Under the pieces are notes generated by a model. That model ran no database searches and had not been told where the DNA came from. It saw nothing but the letters and a program-made list of their open reading frames with translations. From contig NZ_JBHRRZ010000015.1 of assembly GCF_042643265.1 (NCBI RefSeq), positions 255,669-319,668 of the forward strand: a stretch of 64,000 nt of DNA, written 5' to 3'. Made by a program: the position numbers and the translations under genes. This document shows, piece by piece, positions 8,131 to 16,017 of this stretch (its first letter is position 1; every line of letters begins with the position of its first letter). Origin of the DNA: Virgibacillus_O sediminis. GTDB lineage: Bacteria; Bacillota; Bacilli; Bacillales; Amphibacillaceae.

Positions 8131-8883
8131 TTAAAGCAAACTAAAATACCATTCCATCAATCCGTCTCCATAAAAATAGGCAATAAGTGTACCTGCTACT
8201 ATGTAGGGGACAAAAGGAACCGGCTGTCTACGTCCCACCACCTTAAAAGCAAGAAGTATAAAACCGATAACCGCACCAATCATACACGAAAGAAAAAAAG
8301 CAACCATCAGCATCTCCACCCCTAGTATCAGTCCTAAAACCCCGAATAACTTCATATCACCCGCACCCATCCCACCCCGGCTGATGATAATAATGGCTGA
8401 AGTAATCAGTAGGCCCAGAGCACCTCCCAGAATTGGAGACCACCAAGGGTCCAGAGGCACTAATATCCTTATAAGAATGGTAAATGGCAGAAAAAAGAGC
8501 AGTACTTTGTTCGGTATTTGCATATAAACCAAGTCTGCTACTAGAATAATCATCAGCATAGAGATCAGTAATAATGGTGTGGCCAACTCTAGTTGAAGTC
8601 CAAGCAACAAATAACTGGTCATAAACAACAAGCCCGTCATTACTTCAATCATTGGATATAGGGGAGAAATTCTCTCATGGCAATGCAGACATTTGCCTTT
8701 TTGAAGTATAAATGAAAGAAGCGGGATATTCTCATACCAACTAAGGTGGCTTCCGCACTGCGGGCAAGCTGACCGGTCATTGGCAAATGGCATCCCTTTC
8801 GGCAGACGCAGACCAACAACATTAAAGAATGAGCCGAAAATCAATCCAAACAGAAAGAATATTATGGTATAAACCATTTCCAT
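8131..8883 (-). CDS. comC: Prepilin peptidase (ComC/PilD family, A24)
   Basis: This membrane aspartyl protease cleaves and N-methylates type IV prepilin-like proteins, in Bacillus the ComG pseudopilins used for DNA uptake. The 250-residue protein carries the N-terminal domain with two zinc-binding CxxC pairs (CPQC and CLHC, about residues 40-66), several membrane helices, and the two catalytic aspartates: one in ILVADLVYMQIPN and the other in the GxGDxK motif GMGAGDMKLFG. GAGAGGA precedes the start. In B. subtilis comC sits beside folC, so its position between ytkL and ytoI is a relocation. No pilin or comG genes are near. Confidence 0.92.
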   Translation of the reverse strand: MEMVYTIIFFLFGLIFGSFFNVVGLRLPKGMPFANDRSACPQCGSHLSWYENIPLLSFILQKGKCLHCHERISPLYPMIEVMTGLLFMTSYLLLGLQLELATPLLLISMLMIILVADLVYMQIPNKVLLFFLPFTILIRILVPLDPWWSPILGGALGLLITSAIIIISRGGMGAGDMKLFGVLGLILGVEMLMVAFFLSCMIGAVIGFILLAFKVVGRRQPVPFVPYIVAGTLIAYFYGDGLMEWYFSLL

Positions 8884-9024
8884 TGTCAGTGAATCCTCTC
8901 TAAATATTAAATTTTTTATACTTCATAAGTGAGACCCTCACATATTGCAAGGAAGTACGGGAAAAAACATGCGAGATGGTTTACGTTTAGGATATGGCTA
9001 GTGCCCTATTCTATATAAGTCTTA

Positions 9025-9054
9025 AAAAGCGCGGACCTTTTGGCCCGCGCTTTT
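9025..9054 (-). terminator. Terminator after ytkL
   Basis: Arms AAAAGCGCGG (9025-9034) and CCGCGCTTTT (9045-9054) pair perfectly, directly after the ytkL stop, and a T run follows on the minus strand. Confidence 0.85.
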
Positions 9055-9735
9055 CTATAACTCCATCTCTTCCCCGATTTTCATTGCTTTACCTTGGCCC
9101 GTTCTTACCTTTTCAGCAAAATCTTCCGGATCCTGTTCAATGACCGGGAATGTATTATAGTGGACAGGAACAATTATTCTAGCATCAATCCAGTCTGCTG
9201 CAACCAGTGCATCCTCTGGTCCCATGGTAAAGTTATCGCCAATAGGAACAAATGCTACGTCAATGTCATTCATTTCACCGATCAGACGTAAATCAGAGAA
9301 TAATCCAGTATCACCCACATGGTAAATGGTACGGCCATCCACCTTCAACAGTATTCCTGCAGGCATCCCTGTATAAATGGTGGTGCCATCGTCTTCGGTG
9401 TAGGCAGATCCATGGAAGGCTTGAGTGAATTTCACGGTGCCAAAGTCAAAGTCATGCTTTCCTCCAATATGCATTGGGTGAGTGTTCAATCCCTTTGTCT
9501 CCAGGTAATTGGCAAGCTCATTCGGTGCCACCACAAGGGATTCATTGCGCTTGGCAATATCAATAGTATCCCCCACATGGTCATTATGGCCATGGGTTAA
9601 CAGAATCACATCCGCTTCTACTTGTGAAGCATCCAGGTCACAGGCATCATTACCTGAAATGAATGGATCAATCAGAATTTTGTGAGAGTCTGTAACCACT
9701 TTTACTACACTATGTCCATGATAAGATACCTTCAC
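9055..9735 (-). CDS. ytkL: UPF0173 metallo-beta-lactamase-fold hydrolase YtkL
   Basis: This is a cytosolic metal-dependent hydrolase of unknown substrate. The 226-residue protein has an early YHGHSVVKV strand, the metallo-beta-lactamase motif LLTHGHNDHVGD (HxHxDH, about residues 47-58), a downstream H in AFHGSAY, the metal-bridging D in YHVGDTGLF and the last H in IVPVHYNTFP. I choose the GTG at 9733-9735 because AAAGGAGAG sits 7 nt upstream and the length then matches the family. The frame is open back to 9816 but that part has no family similarity. The pspA gene is upstream on the same strand with no clear terminator between. Confidence 0.93.
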   Translation of the reverse strand: MKVSYHGHSVVKVVTDSHKILIDPFISGNDACDLDASQVEADVILLTHGHNDHVGDTIDIAKRNESLVVAPNELANYLETKGLNTHPMHIGGKHDFDFGTVKFTQAFHGSAYTEDDGTTIYTGMPAGILLKVDGRTIYHVGDTGLFSDLRLIGEMNDIDVAFVPIGDNFTMGPEDALVAADWIDARIIVPVHYNTFPVIEQDPEDFAEKVRTGQGKAMKIGEEMEL

Positions 9736-9854
9736 AGCTATCTCTCCTTTGTCATAAAATATTTCCATCTTTAATAATTCGACAAAATTCTTCTGAATCC
9801 TTTTCCCGATGTCCAATTTTTTTACACTATCTTTTTAGATTATAAGGTCGACAT

Positions 9855-10526
9855 TTATTTATCTGCCGAACTGTTTTCCTTCAAGGAAGCCAGTTCTTTT
9901 TCTACCGGATTTGGTTCTAATGCTTCCAATTCCTCATCAAGTGTCCGCGATCCTTCGGTGAGATCCTCTGTAGTATCAGCTTCCGCTTCGTATTGTATCA
10001 CTTTCTCTTCCATTCGCTCAAATCCCTGTTTTGTTTCATCGCTGCCAATAGAAGACAAACTCCGGTTCATCTTTGCTCTGGCACGGGCAGAGTCTGCCCT
10101 AGTTTTTAATGAATCCCGCTTGAGCTGCATTTCCCTATACTCTTTTTTCATTTCATCCAATTTATCCTTCAATGAATCAGTGTCTGCTTTGGCACGCTGC
10201 CATGAATCCAATAGAGCCTCCGCCTGTTTCTCATTCTCCAGCTTATCTTCAATGGCACGGCGCGCAAGGTCATCTTCTCCTGCCTCCACTGCCTTAGCAG
10301 CCTGGCTGTGCCTCTTCTCGGCCATAACTTTCGCATCATTTGCTTTCCGTTTCAGCATTTTCTCGTGTGCCATCTGCTTGGCAACGGTACCCTCTGCTTC
10401 ATGAATATCCGATTCCATATCACGCATGAACTGATCAAGCATTTTCACGGGATCCTCTGCCTTATCGAGCATAGAATTCAGCTCAGAACCCAAAACAGTC
10501 TTGAGCCGTCTGAAAAATTTAAACAT
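9855..10526 (-). CDS. pspA: PspA/IM30-family envelope stress protein
   Basis: PspA is a peripheral membrane protein of the ESCRT-III superfamily that assembles on damaged membranes. The 223-residue product begins MFKFFRRLKTVLGSEL, the amphipathic helix that binds lipid, followed by long alternating charged helices (about 25-190) and an acidic tail. There is no membrane helix. The family lengths in Bacillus (PspA 227, LiaH 225) match. AAAGGAGG precedes the ATG. A sigma-W-like promoter is visible upstream, in keeping with the B. subtilis pspA regulon. Liaison with LiaH rather than PspA cannot be excluded, but no lia genes adjoin it. Confidence 0.9.
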   Translation of the reverse strand: MFKFFRRLKTVLGSELNSMLDKAEDPVKMLDQFMRDMESDIHEAEGTVAKQMAHEKMLKRKANDAKVMAEKRHSQAAKAVEAGEDDLARRAIEDKLENEKQAEALLDSWQRAKADTDSLKDKLDEMKKEYREMQLKRDSLKTRADSARARAKMNRSLSSIGSDETKQGFERMEEKVIQYEAEADTTEDLTEGSRTLDEELEALEPNPVEKELASLKENSSADK

Positions 10527-10560
10527 ACCTGTTCCTCCTTTGTACTACGTGAATATTTAT

Positions 10561-10589
10561 ATTACGTATATTCCCATTCATTAGTTTAA
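10561..10589 (-). promoter_or_regulatory. Possible sigma-W promoter of pspA
   Basis: On the minus strand TTAAAC (10584-10589) is followed after 17 nt by CGTAAT (10561-10566). This resembles the ECF sigma-W elements TGAAAC and CGTA. It is about 40 nt upstream of the pspA start codon. Confidence 0.4.
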
Positions 10590-10624
10590 TGAAAATATAA
10601 ATTTATATGGATAATAAGCTTTCT

Positions 10625-10632
10625 GCTATAAT
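10625..10632 (+). promoter_or_regulatory. Extended -10 promoter of the Xaa-Pro peptidase gene
   Basis: GCTATAAT preceded by T gives the extended -10 form TGCTATAAT. No convincing -35 hexamer is seen at 16-18 nt. It lies 36 nt before the start codon. Confidence 0.45.
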
Positions 10633-10667
10633 GGCAGAAGATATGATTAATGTGAGGTGTATAGTAA

Positions 10668-11765
10668 ATGACGAACCGAATGGAGCGATTACTGCAGGAA
10701 ATGGGTAATAGAGGGATGGATGGCCTGTTGGTCACTTCAACGCCGAATTTCTATTACTTAAGCGGCTATTACACAGATCCACATGAACGTGTGATTGGCA
10801 TCTATCTGAGTAAAGCAATGGATCCTGTTATGATTCTGCCGTCCATGGAAAAACAGGATGCAAAAGCAGCCGGGTGGAAATTTGAGTTGGTCGGTTACCA
10901 AGATGATGAAAATCCTTGGGAACTATTCGCTTCATTTCTGAAGAAGAATGAAAAGCAGCCCACTGTACTTGGGCTGGAATATGACCACCTTTCCTTAGAA
11001 AGGTTCGAAGCTGTCAAACAAATTTTTCCAGAAACCGCCTTTCTTAATGCAAAGGAGATTCTCGCGGAATCGCGGGCAGTCAAAAACAAAAAAGAATATA
11101 CCTTGCTTAAACAGACTGCCTCTCTTGCAGATCTGGGCATTGAGACTGGTATCCGGTCTATAAAAGAAGGAATCAGCGAGCTTGAATTAATTGCCAACAT
11201 TGAATATGAACTGAAAAAACATGGGGTGCGGCAAATGTCCTTCTCGACCATGGCACTGTCCGGTGCAAAAACCGCCTCTCCTCATGGTACTCCTTCTTCC
11301 AAGATAGTCTCTGGCGGAGATTTAGTAATGTTTGATTTAGGGGTTGTATTTGAAGGCTACTGTTCCGATATAACCCGTACCGTAGCTTTCCGTTCGATAA
11401 CAGACGAGCAAAGAAGGATTTATAATACAGTAAAGGAAGCTGAGAATAAAGCAGTGCAAAGAGCGGAAATTGGCCTGCCGGTTGGACAGCTGGACGATGC
11501 AGCACGCTCTCACATAAATGATGCTGGGTTTGGACAGTACTTTACCCACCGAATTGGCCACGGATTAGGAATTGAAACACATGAGTATCCGTCCATGCAT
11601 GGAAATAATCAACTGCCTTTAAAAGAAGGCATGTGCTATACGATTGAACCGGGAATATATGTACCTGGAACAGGAGGAGTAAGAATTGAGGATATGGTCT
11701 ACTTAACAGAGAAGGGACCTGAACGTCTAACAGAGTATCCCAGGGACCTTCAAATCATTGACTAA
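10668..11765 (+). CDS. M24 Xaa-Pro peptidase
   Basis: This cytosolic metallopeptidase removes residues next to proline from short peptides. The 365-residue protein has an N-terminal creatinase-like domain (about 1-130) and a C-terminal pita-bread domain. Dinuclear metal ligands are visible: D in VMFDLGVVF, D in GYCSDITRTV, H in HRIGHGLGIE, E in YTIEPGIYV and E in VRIEDMVYL. GTGAGGTG precedes the ATG. It is similar in size and layout to B. subtilis PapA (YqhT), PapB (YkvY) and E. coli YpdF; I cannot tell which orthologue it is, and dipeptidase versus aminopeptidase action is not decided by sequence. Confidence 0.93.
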   Translation: MTNRMERLLQEMGNRGMDGLLVTSTPNFYYLSGYYTDPHERVIGIYLSKAMDPVMILPSMEKQDAKAAGWKFELVGYQDDENPWELFASFLKKNEKQPTVLGLEYDHLSLERFEAVKQIFPETAFLNAKEILAESRAVKNKKEYTLLKQTASLADLGIETGIRSIKEGISELELIANIEYELKKHGVRQMSFSTMALSGAKTASPHGTPSSKIVSGGDLVMFDLGVVFEGYCSDITRTVAFRSITDEQRRIYNTVKEAENKAVQRAEIGLPVGQLDDAARSHINDAGFGQYFTHRIGHGLGIETHEYPSMHGNNQLPLKEGMCYTIEPGIYVPGTGGVRIEDMVYLTEKGPERLTEYPRDLQIID

Positions 11766-11772
11766 TTGCATA

Positions 11773-11813
11773 TGTACGTCCCCAGCCGCCTTTTGCGGCC
11801 CTGAGGACGTACA
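11773..11813. terminator. Long GC-rich hairpin after the peptidase gene
   Basis: Outer arms TGTACGTCC (11773-11781) and GGACGTACA (11805-11813) and an inner pair GCCGC/GCGGC form one hairpin just after the stop at 11765. A T-rich stretch follows about 8 nt later, so it may end transcription in the plus direction. Confidence 0.6.
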
Positions 11814-11820
11814 ATTACAG

Positions 11821-11982
11821 TTAATTTTTTTTATTATTGTAGTGGTGAATTCCCTTATTATTATGCATCTCTTCAATTACCCCGCTTTGATAACTCTCAT
11901 TCAGCTGATTCCGAACAGCCGCCACACCTTTTTCATCTTCAAAGATGTTTAGCGGATTATTATTCTTTTTATTCTTTGGCAT
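11821..11982 (-). CDS. Small hydrophilic protein, unknown
   Basis: This 53-residue product starts MPKNKKNNNPLNIFEDEK, is rich in N, K and E, and ends HNNKGIHHYNNKKN. I do not recognise it. The GGAGGTGATT ribosome site 5 nt before the ATG at 11982 is among the best in the window and decides the start; ten further in-frame codons upstream are therefore untranslated. The composition resembles small spore or cytosolic Bacillus proteins, but no signature is visible. It is read divergently from the universal stress gene. Confidence 0.7.
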   Translation of the reverse strand: MPKNKKNNNPLNIFEDEKGVAAVRNQLNESYQSGVIEEMHNNKGIHHYNNKKN

Positions 11983-12053
11983 GTAAATCACCTCCATTCT
12001 TAGTGTGTCCATTTATTTGTAACCATGACTTTATTTATGTTTCCAATTATTGT

Positions 12054-12082
12054 TTGTAGTGCTTCTATTCAGAGTATATAAT
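12054..12082 (+). promoter_or_regulatory. Sigma-A promoter of the universal stress gene
   Basis: TTGTAG (12054-12059) and TATAAT (12077-12082) with a 17-nt spacer, 24 nt before the start codon. Confidence 0.7.
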
Positions 12083-12105
12083 GAAAGGGAAAGGGGAGAT
12101 GAAGC

Positions 12106-12534
12106 ATGGAGTATAAAAATATCGTAGTGGCATTGGATGGCTCAGAGGCATCTGAAAAGGCATTTCAGAAGTCAGTGGACATTGCCAAAAGAAATAATGC
12201 CCGGCTGATCCTTGCACATGTCGTTGACTCCCGCACTTTTGCAACTGCAGAAGCATATGACCGTACACTGGCTGAACGATCGGAAACCTATGCAAAGCAG
12301 TTATTGGCCGATTATTCGGAGAAGGCCAAGAATGCAGGCATAACCGAGGTACTGCAGTCCATTGAATACGGTTCCCCAAAAGTGAAAATAGCAAAGGATA
12401 TTGCCAAGGATTTCCATTCCGATTTAATCATCTGTGGAGCCACTGGAATGAATGCAATGGAACGCTTTCTTATCGGAAGTGTATCTGAGAGTATTACTCG
12501 ATATGCAACATGTGATGTCCTCGTCGTAAGGTAA
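12106..12534 (+). CDS. Universal stress protein, UspA family
   Basis: UspA-type proteins are small dimeric cytosolic stress proteins; many bind ATP. The 142-residue product begins YKNIVVALDGSEASEKAF, carries the P-loop-like ATP signature GATGMNAMERFLIGSVSE (GxxGx9GS/T, residues about 112-129) and ends in the family tail CDVLVVR. The intact signature predicts the ATP-binding subclass. AGGGGAG precedes the ATG and a good promoter lies just upstream. It converges with ackA; a Usp gene beside ackA is common in Bacillaceae, suggesting a link to overflow metabolism or stress, which is inference. Confidence 0.92.
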   Translation: MEYKNIVVALDGSEASEKAFQKSVDIAKRNNARLILAHVVDSRTFATAEAYDRTLAERSETYAKQLLADYSEKAKNAGITEVLQSIEYGSPKVKIAKDIAKDFHSDLIICGATGMNAMERFLIGSVSESITRYATCDVLVVR

Positions 12535-12558
12535 AGCAGGGAGGACTCATTTTTAAAA

Positions 12559-12596
12559 AAAGGCTTTGCCACGGGCAGTTCCGTAACAAAACCTTT
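12559..12596. terminator. Terminator between usp and ackA
   Basis: AAAGGCTTTG (12559-12568) pairs with CAAAACCTTT (12587-12596) with one mismatch, with A-rich flanks before it. It lies between the convergent stops. Confidence 0.55.
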
Positions 12597-12615
12597 AAAC
12601 CTTTTCTCCCAGCCT

Positions 12616-13797
12616 TTATGACAGTCTCATGGTATCCCTTGCAATCATTACCTCTTCATTGGTTGGAATTACAATGACCTTAACTGGTGAATGCGGGTAA
12701 TTGACAAATTGTTCTTTTCCACGGGTATTGTTTAATGCTGGATCCCAATAAATCCCCATGAACTCCAGTCCATGCAATACCTTTTCTCTGATTGTCGTAC
12801 TATTTTCCCCAACACCAGCAGTGAATATAATTGCATCTACACCGGACATTCTGGCGGCATAGGAACCGATATATTTATGGATTCTTCCGGCAAATACATC
12901 GAGCGCCAACTCTGCACGTTCATTTTCGCCAGCCTGCTGTTCAATATCACGCAAGTCACTGGAGAATCCGGATAACGCCAGCATTCCGCTTTCCTTGTTC
13001 AATACATTTACCACTTCTTCTGCAGTCTTTCCGGTCTTATCCATAATATACGGAATCAATGCCGGATCAATATTTCCAGACCGTGTTCCCATGGTTACAC
13101 CTGCAAGCGGGGTAAAGCCCATGGATGTATCAATGGATTCTCCGTTTTTGATGGCGGCGATACTTGCACCATTGCCTAAGTGGCAAGAAATAAGGCGGAG
13201 CTTTTCCAAAGGAACATCCATCAATTCAGATGCGCGCTGGGACACATACTTATGGGAAGTCCCGTGGAAACCATATTTCCGGATGCCGTAATCTTTGTAA
13301 TACTCATATGGCAAGCTGTATAAATAAGAAGACTCCGGCATCGTCTGATGAAATGCTGTATCGAAGACAGCTACCATCGGAACATCTGGCAAGATCTCCT
13401 GGAAGGCACGAATTCCTGTAAGATTTGCCGGGTTATGCAATGGAGCAAGTTCCGATACTTTTTCAATTTTCTCAATGACATCTTCCGTAATATTTACAGA
13501 ATCACTGAAATACTCACCGCCATGGACAATCCGGTGCCCTACTGCATCAATTTCCTCCAGAGACTCGATCACTCCTGAAGACGCAAGTCCATCCAGCAGC
13601 TGTTTCACAGCTACTTCATGATCAGGGATGTCTCCAGTTTTCTTGTCCTTATTGTCGTTTACTTCCAAAGTAAATACAGCGTCATTGAGACCGATTCTTT
13701 CAATAAGCCCTTTTGCTGCCACTTCTTCATCCGGCATGCGGATTAATTGGAATTTCAATGATGAACTTCCAGCGTTAATTGCTAATACGTTACTCAT
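12616..13797 (-). CDS. ackA: Acetate kinase AckA
   Basis: AckA converts acetyl phosphate and ADP to acetate and ATP, the last step of acetate overflow. The 393-residue protein matches the family length and shows VLAINAGSSSLKFQL at the N-terminus (phosphate 1 motif), the catalytic region GHRIVHGGEYFSDSV, FDTAFHQTMP, SCHLGNGASIAAI and IFTAGVGENS. Catalytic Arg and Asp positions (R in GHRIVHGG, D in VFDTAFH) are present. It follows ytxK by 18 nt on the same strand, as in B. subtilis, so they are probably co-transcribed. Confidence 0.97.
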   Translation of the reverse strand: MSNVLAINAGSSSLKFQLIRMPDEEVAAKGLIERIGLNDAVFTLEVNDNKDKKTGDIPDHEVAVKQLLDGLASSGVIESLEEIDAVGHRIVHGGEYFSDSVNITEDVIEKIEKVSELAPLHNPANLTGIRAFQEILPDVPMVAVFDTAFHQTMPESSYLYSLPYEYYKDYGIRKYGFHGTSHKYVSQRASELMDVPLEKLRLISCHLGNGASIAAIKNGESIDTSMGFTPLAGVTMGTRSGNIDPALIPYIMDKTGKTAEEVVNVLNKESGMLALSGFSSDLRDIEQQAGENERAELALDVFAGRIHKYIGSYAARMSGVDAIIFTAGVGENSTTIREKVLHGLEFMGIYWDPALNNTRGKEQFVNYPHSPVKVIVIPTNEEVMIARDTMRLS

Positions 13798-13815
13798 AGA
13801 TGTTCAACTCCTATA

Positions 13816-14814
13816 TTAGTGTTTCTGGCTGCTGTCCGTATATTGAACAAACCACTGATTCATTTTACCAAGAATATCTGCCATCGCGTTGGCATTTTTA
13901 AAGGACGGTATCTGTGCGAGCAGAGGTTGTTTCGGTGCTTCTGTGCCGTTGCCTTTCTTCTGTAAGATAAGAATGCTTTTAATATGTTTATCGGATTTAA
14001 AGGCACTTTCCGGCAGCCGTACGACCCCCACGATATGAGCGTTCTCCTGCAGAAAGCTGTGCAGTTTATCAGACTGGTCGCTGTCAAACAGGAAATCAGG
14101 TACGACAAAAATCAAATATCCACCGGGCTTGACATAATTCAGGCTTTGTTCAATGAATAGGTGATGGGCATAGGAATGGCCTTCCTCGGCCCGCAATTCA
14201 TATTCCCCAGCACGTATATCATCCGGGTAATAACCCACAGGCAGATCTGAAACTACCATGTCAACAGGATCCATCAAAAATGGCCGTAAACTGTCTTGAT
14301 GGAAAAACTCGATATTCTGCTTCTGAAGATTGGCATTCAATGCCGCCAAGTTAATCAGTGTCGGATCCACTTCCCCAGCAAAGGCTTCTACATCTTGTTC
14401 CAGACGGCTTAGCACTGTAGTAAGCAGGTTGGCAGTGCCACCGGCCGGGTCAAACACAGTCAGCTTCCCTTCCTTTTTGCTCAACTTTTCTGCAAAATAA
14501 CCTACAAGCATTGCTACGGTCTCCGGTGTCATCAAGTGCTGCTGTTGTGTCGAGTCCTTCATTCCTTTTAGGATGGCCAGTTGGACACCTTTTCTAATTT
14601 CTCCTATTTCGTACCTTCCCATATCTAATTCCTTTAAAGCATGCTCTAGTTTATGGGTCAGGATATCATCTACGTCGTCAGGAACTTCCTGGAGAAACAT
14701 TAATTCCATGGTGAATGCCAGACTGTCCAGATAAGGTTCCTCTATATGCTTCTGTATAATATCTGTCGTATTGTCCATCCATTCAAATAATAATTCCACT
14801 TTCGTCTTTTCCAC
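13816..14814 (-). CDS. ytxK: Class I SAM-dependent methyltransferase YtxK
   Basis: YtxK is an adenine-type N6 DNA-methyltransferase-fold protein of unknown substrate, conserved beside ackA. The 332-residue protein has motif I in VFDPAGGTANLL (about residue 119), an acidic motif in AGEVDPTLINLAALN, and SDLPVGYYP at the place of the NPPY catalytic motif. The change from N-P-P-Y to D-L-P-V-G-Y is typical of the family and does not by itself prove activity loss. The start is GTG at 14812-14814 with CGGAGG 6 nt upstream. Confidence 0.9.
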   Translation of the reverse strand: MEKTKVELLFEWMDNTTDIIQKHIEEPYLDSLAFTMELMFLQEVPDDVDDILTHKLEHALKELDMGRYEIGEIRKGVQLAILKGMKDSTQQQHLMTPETVAMLVGYFAEKLSKKEGKLTVFDPAGGTANLLTTVLSRLEQDVEAFAGEVDPTLINLAALNANLQKQNIEFFHQDSLRPFLMDPVDMVVSDLPVGYYPDDIRAGEYELRAEEGHSYAHHLFIEQSLNYVKPGGYLIFVVPDFLFDSDQSDKLHSFLQENAHIVGVVRLPESAFKSDKHIKSILILQKKGNGTEAPKQPLLAQIPSFKNANAMADILGKMNQWFVQYTDSSQKH

Positions 14815-14918
14815 TGTAATCCTCCGTTCCTCTTCCTGAGCGATTTCATTGTACCAATTCCACCGCTATTGTACAAAATTAATGAATGGCTTCAGAGAGG
14901 TTTTCTGCACAGTAAAAA

Positions 14919-14945
14919 TCTCTCCCGCCGATTGAGCGGGAGAGA
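14919..14945 (-). terminator. Terminator after tpx
   Basis: TCTCTCCCGC (14919-14928) and GCGGGAGAGA (14936-14945) pair perfectly, and a T run follows on the minus strand. It separates tpx from ytxK-ackA. Confidence 0.85.
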
Positions 14946-14956
14946 AGCTAAACAAT

Positions 14957-15457
14957 TTACTCAGCCTGTTTTGCCGCCTCCAGAGCTGCATCATAATCAG
15001 GATGATCAGTCACTTCATTCACGTACTCTACATAGGTAATCTTGTCATTCGAATCTACAACAAAGATTGATCTTGCCAATAAACGAAGTTCCTTGATCAA
15101 ATTACCATACTTTTCTCCAAAGTCAGCATCACGGTGGTCGGACAATGTATCAAGGTTTTTTACCCCATTGGCTGCACACCAGCGTGTCTGGGCAAAAGGC
15201 AGATCCATACTGATTGTCAGGACATGGACATTGTCGATCTTGTCAGCCTCTTCATTGAACCTTTTGGTTTGCTCGGCACAAACTCCAGTATCAAGAGAAG
15301 GGACTACACTGATCAACTTCACTTTTCCTTGGTAATCACTCAAGGAAACATCCTTTAAATCATTGGAAACAACTGTGAAGTCAGGTGCCTGGTCGCCTTT
15401 CTTTAATTCATTGCCTATTAGTGTGACAGGTTCTTGTTGGAATGTAACATTTGCCAT
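14957..15457 (-). CDS. tpx: Thiol peroxidase Tpx
   Basis: Tpx is a 2-Cys peroxiredoxin that reduces peroxides using thioredoxin. The 166-residue protein has the peroxidatic cysteine in the motif VPSLDTGVCAEQTKRF (about residue 60) and the resolving cysteine in FAQTRWCAANGV (about residue 94); both are intact. Length is normal for the family. GAGGAGG is optimally placed before the ATG. An inverted repeat lies between the promoter and the ribosome site. The order tpx-ytxK-ackA is as in B. subtilis, but a terminator sits between tpx and ytxK. Confidence 0.96.
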   Translation of the reverse strand: MANVTFQQEPVTLIGNELKKGDQAPDFTVVSNDLKDVSLSDYQGKVKLISVVPSLDTGVCAEQTKRFNEEADKIDNVHVLTISMDLPFAQTRWCAANGVKNLDTLSDHRDADFGEKYGNLIKELRLLARSIFVVDSNDKITYVEYVNEVTDHPDYDAALEAAKQAE

Positions 15458-15473
15458 TTAATCATTCCTCCTC

Positions 15474-15522
15474 TAATGTTGTCAACACTAACATTATGAA
15501 TAAAATAGGAAGACATGTCCAA
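15474..15522 (-). promoter_or_regulatory. tpx promoter with a leader inverted repeat
   Basis: On the minus strand TTGGAC (15517-15522) and CATAAT (15493-15498) are 18 nt apart. TAATGTT (15474-15480) and AACATTA (15490-15496) form a perfect 7-bp inverted repeat that overlaps the -10 and the start of transcription. It could be an operator, but I cannot assign a regulator. Confidence 0.5.
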
Positions 15523-15563
15523 TGAAAGGAATTTCCTCTATTTAACCATTATCTTTGGCCATG

Positions 15564-16016
15564 TTATATATCGTAATTCATCTGTCCTTTTTGTGTTCTT
15601 TTCTCTTTTTTATCGCCGTTCTTTTTGGTTTTCGCAGACTCCTTCATCAGTTGCTCCACCTTCTCCACCACTTGGGGAGCATAGTCGATCATCTTTTCAT
15701 AAATATGGGTGTGCTGATCAAGGTGTACCATTTTAATTCCCTGCTCACTGACAATCAGGAAAGCCACCGGAGTGATGGAAACACCCCCACCGCTCCCTCC
15801 TCCGAAAGGAAGCTGTGACTCGGAATCCTGGTCTCCTCCCCCTCCGCTGAATTCACTTCCGCCTGCTGCAAAACCGAATCCCACTTTAGAGACCGGGACA
15901 ATCACTGTGCCGTCCGGAGATTCTACCGGGTCTCCAATAATAGTGTTGACTTCAATCATATCTTTCAAATTTTCCATGGCGGTTGTCATTAAGCCTTGGA
16001 TAGGATGTTCACTCAT
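15564..16016 (-). CDS. ytfJ: GerW-family sporulation protein YtfJ
   Basis: YtfJ/GerW acts in the forespore and is needed for proper response to L-alanine germinant in B. subtilis. The 150-residue product has the family core VNTIIGDPVESPDGTVIVPV, then KVGFGFAAGGSEF, a glycine-rich linker (about residues 55-80) and a conserved ITPVAFLIVSEQGIKMV strand pair; the C-terminal 40 residues are charged. AAAGGAGG precedes the ATG. It follows ytfI with a single base between stop and start, so the two form an operon. Confidence 0.93.
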   Translation of the reverse strand: MSEHPIQGLMTTAMENLKDMIEVNTIIGDPVESPDGTVIVPVSKVGFGFAAGGSEFSGGGGDQDSESQLPFGGGSGGGVSITPVAFLIVSEQGIKMVHLDQHTHIYEKMIDYAPQVVEKVEQLMKESAKTKKNGDKKEKRTQKGQMNYDI

Positions 16017-16017
16017 T

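Noticed and set aside
11773..11813. GC-rich hairpin as a mobile repeat
   Set aside because: I saw no second copy in the window; a terminator-like structure explains it.
12065..12394. Minus-strand frame over the universal stress gene
   Set aside because: It is the antisense of an unambiguous UspA gene.
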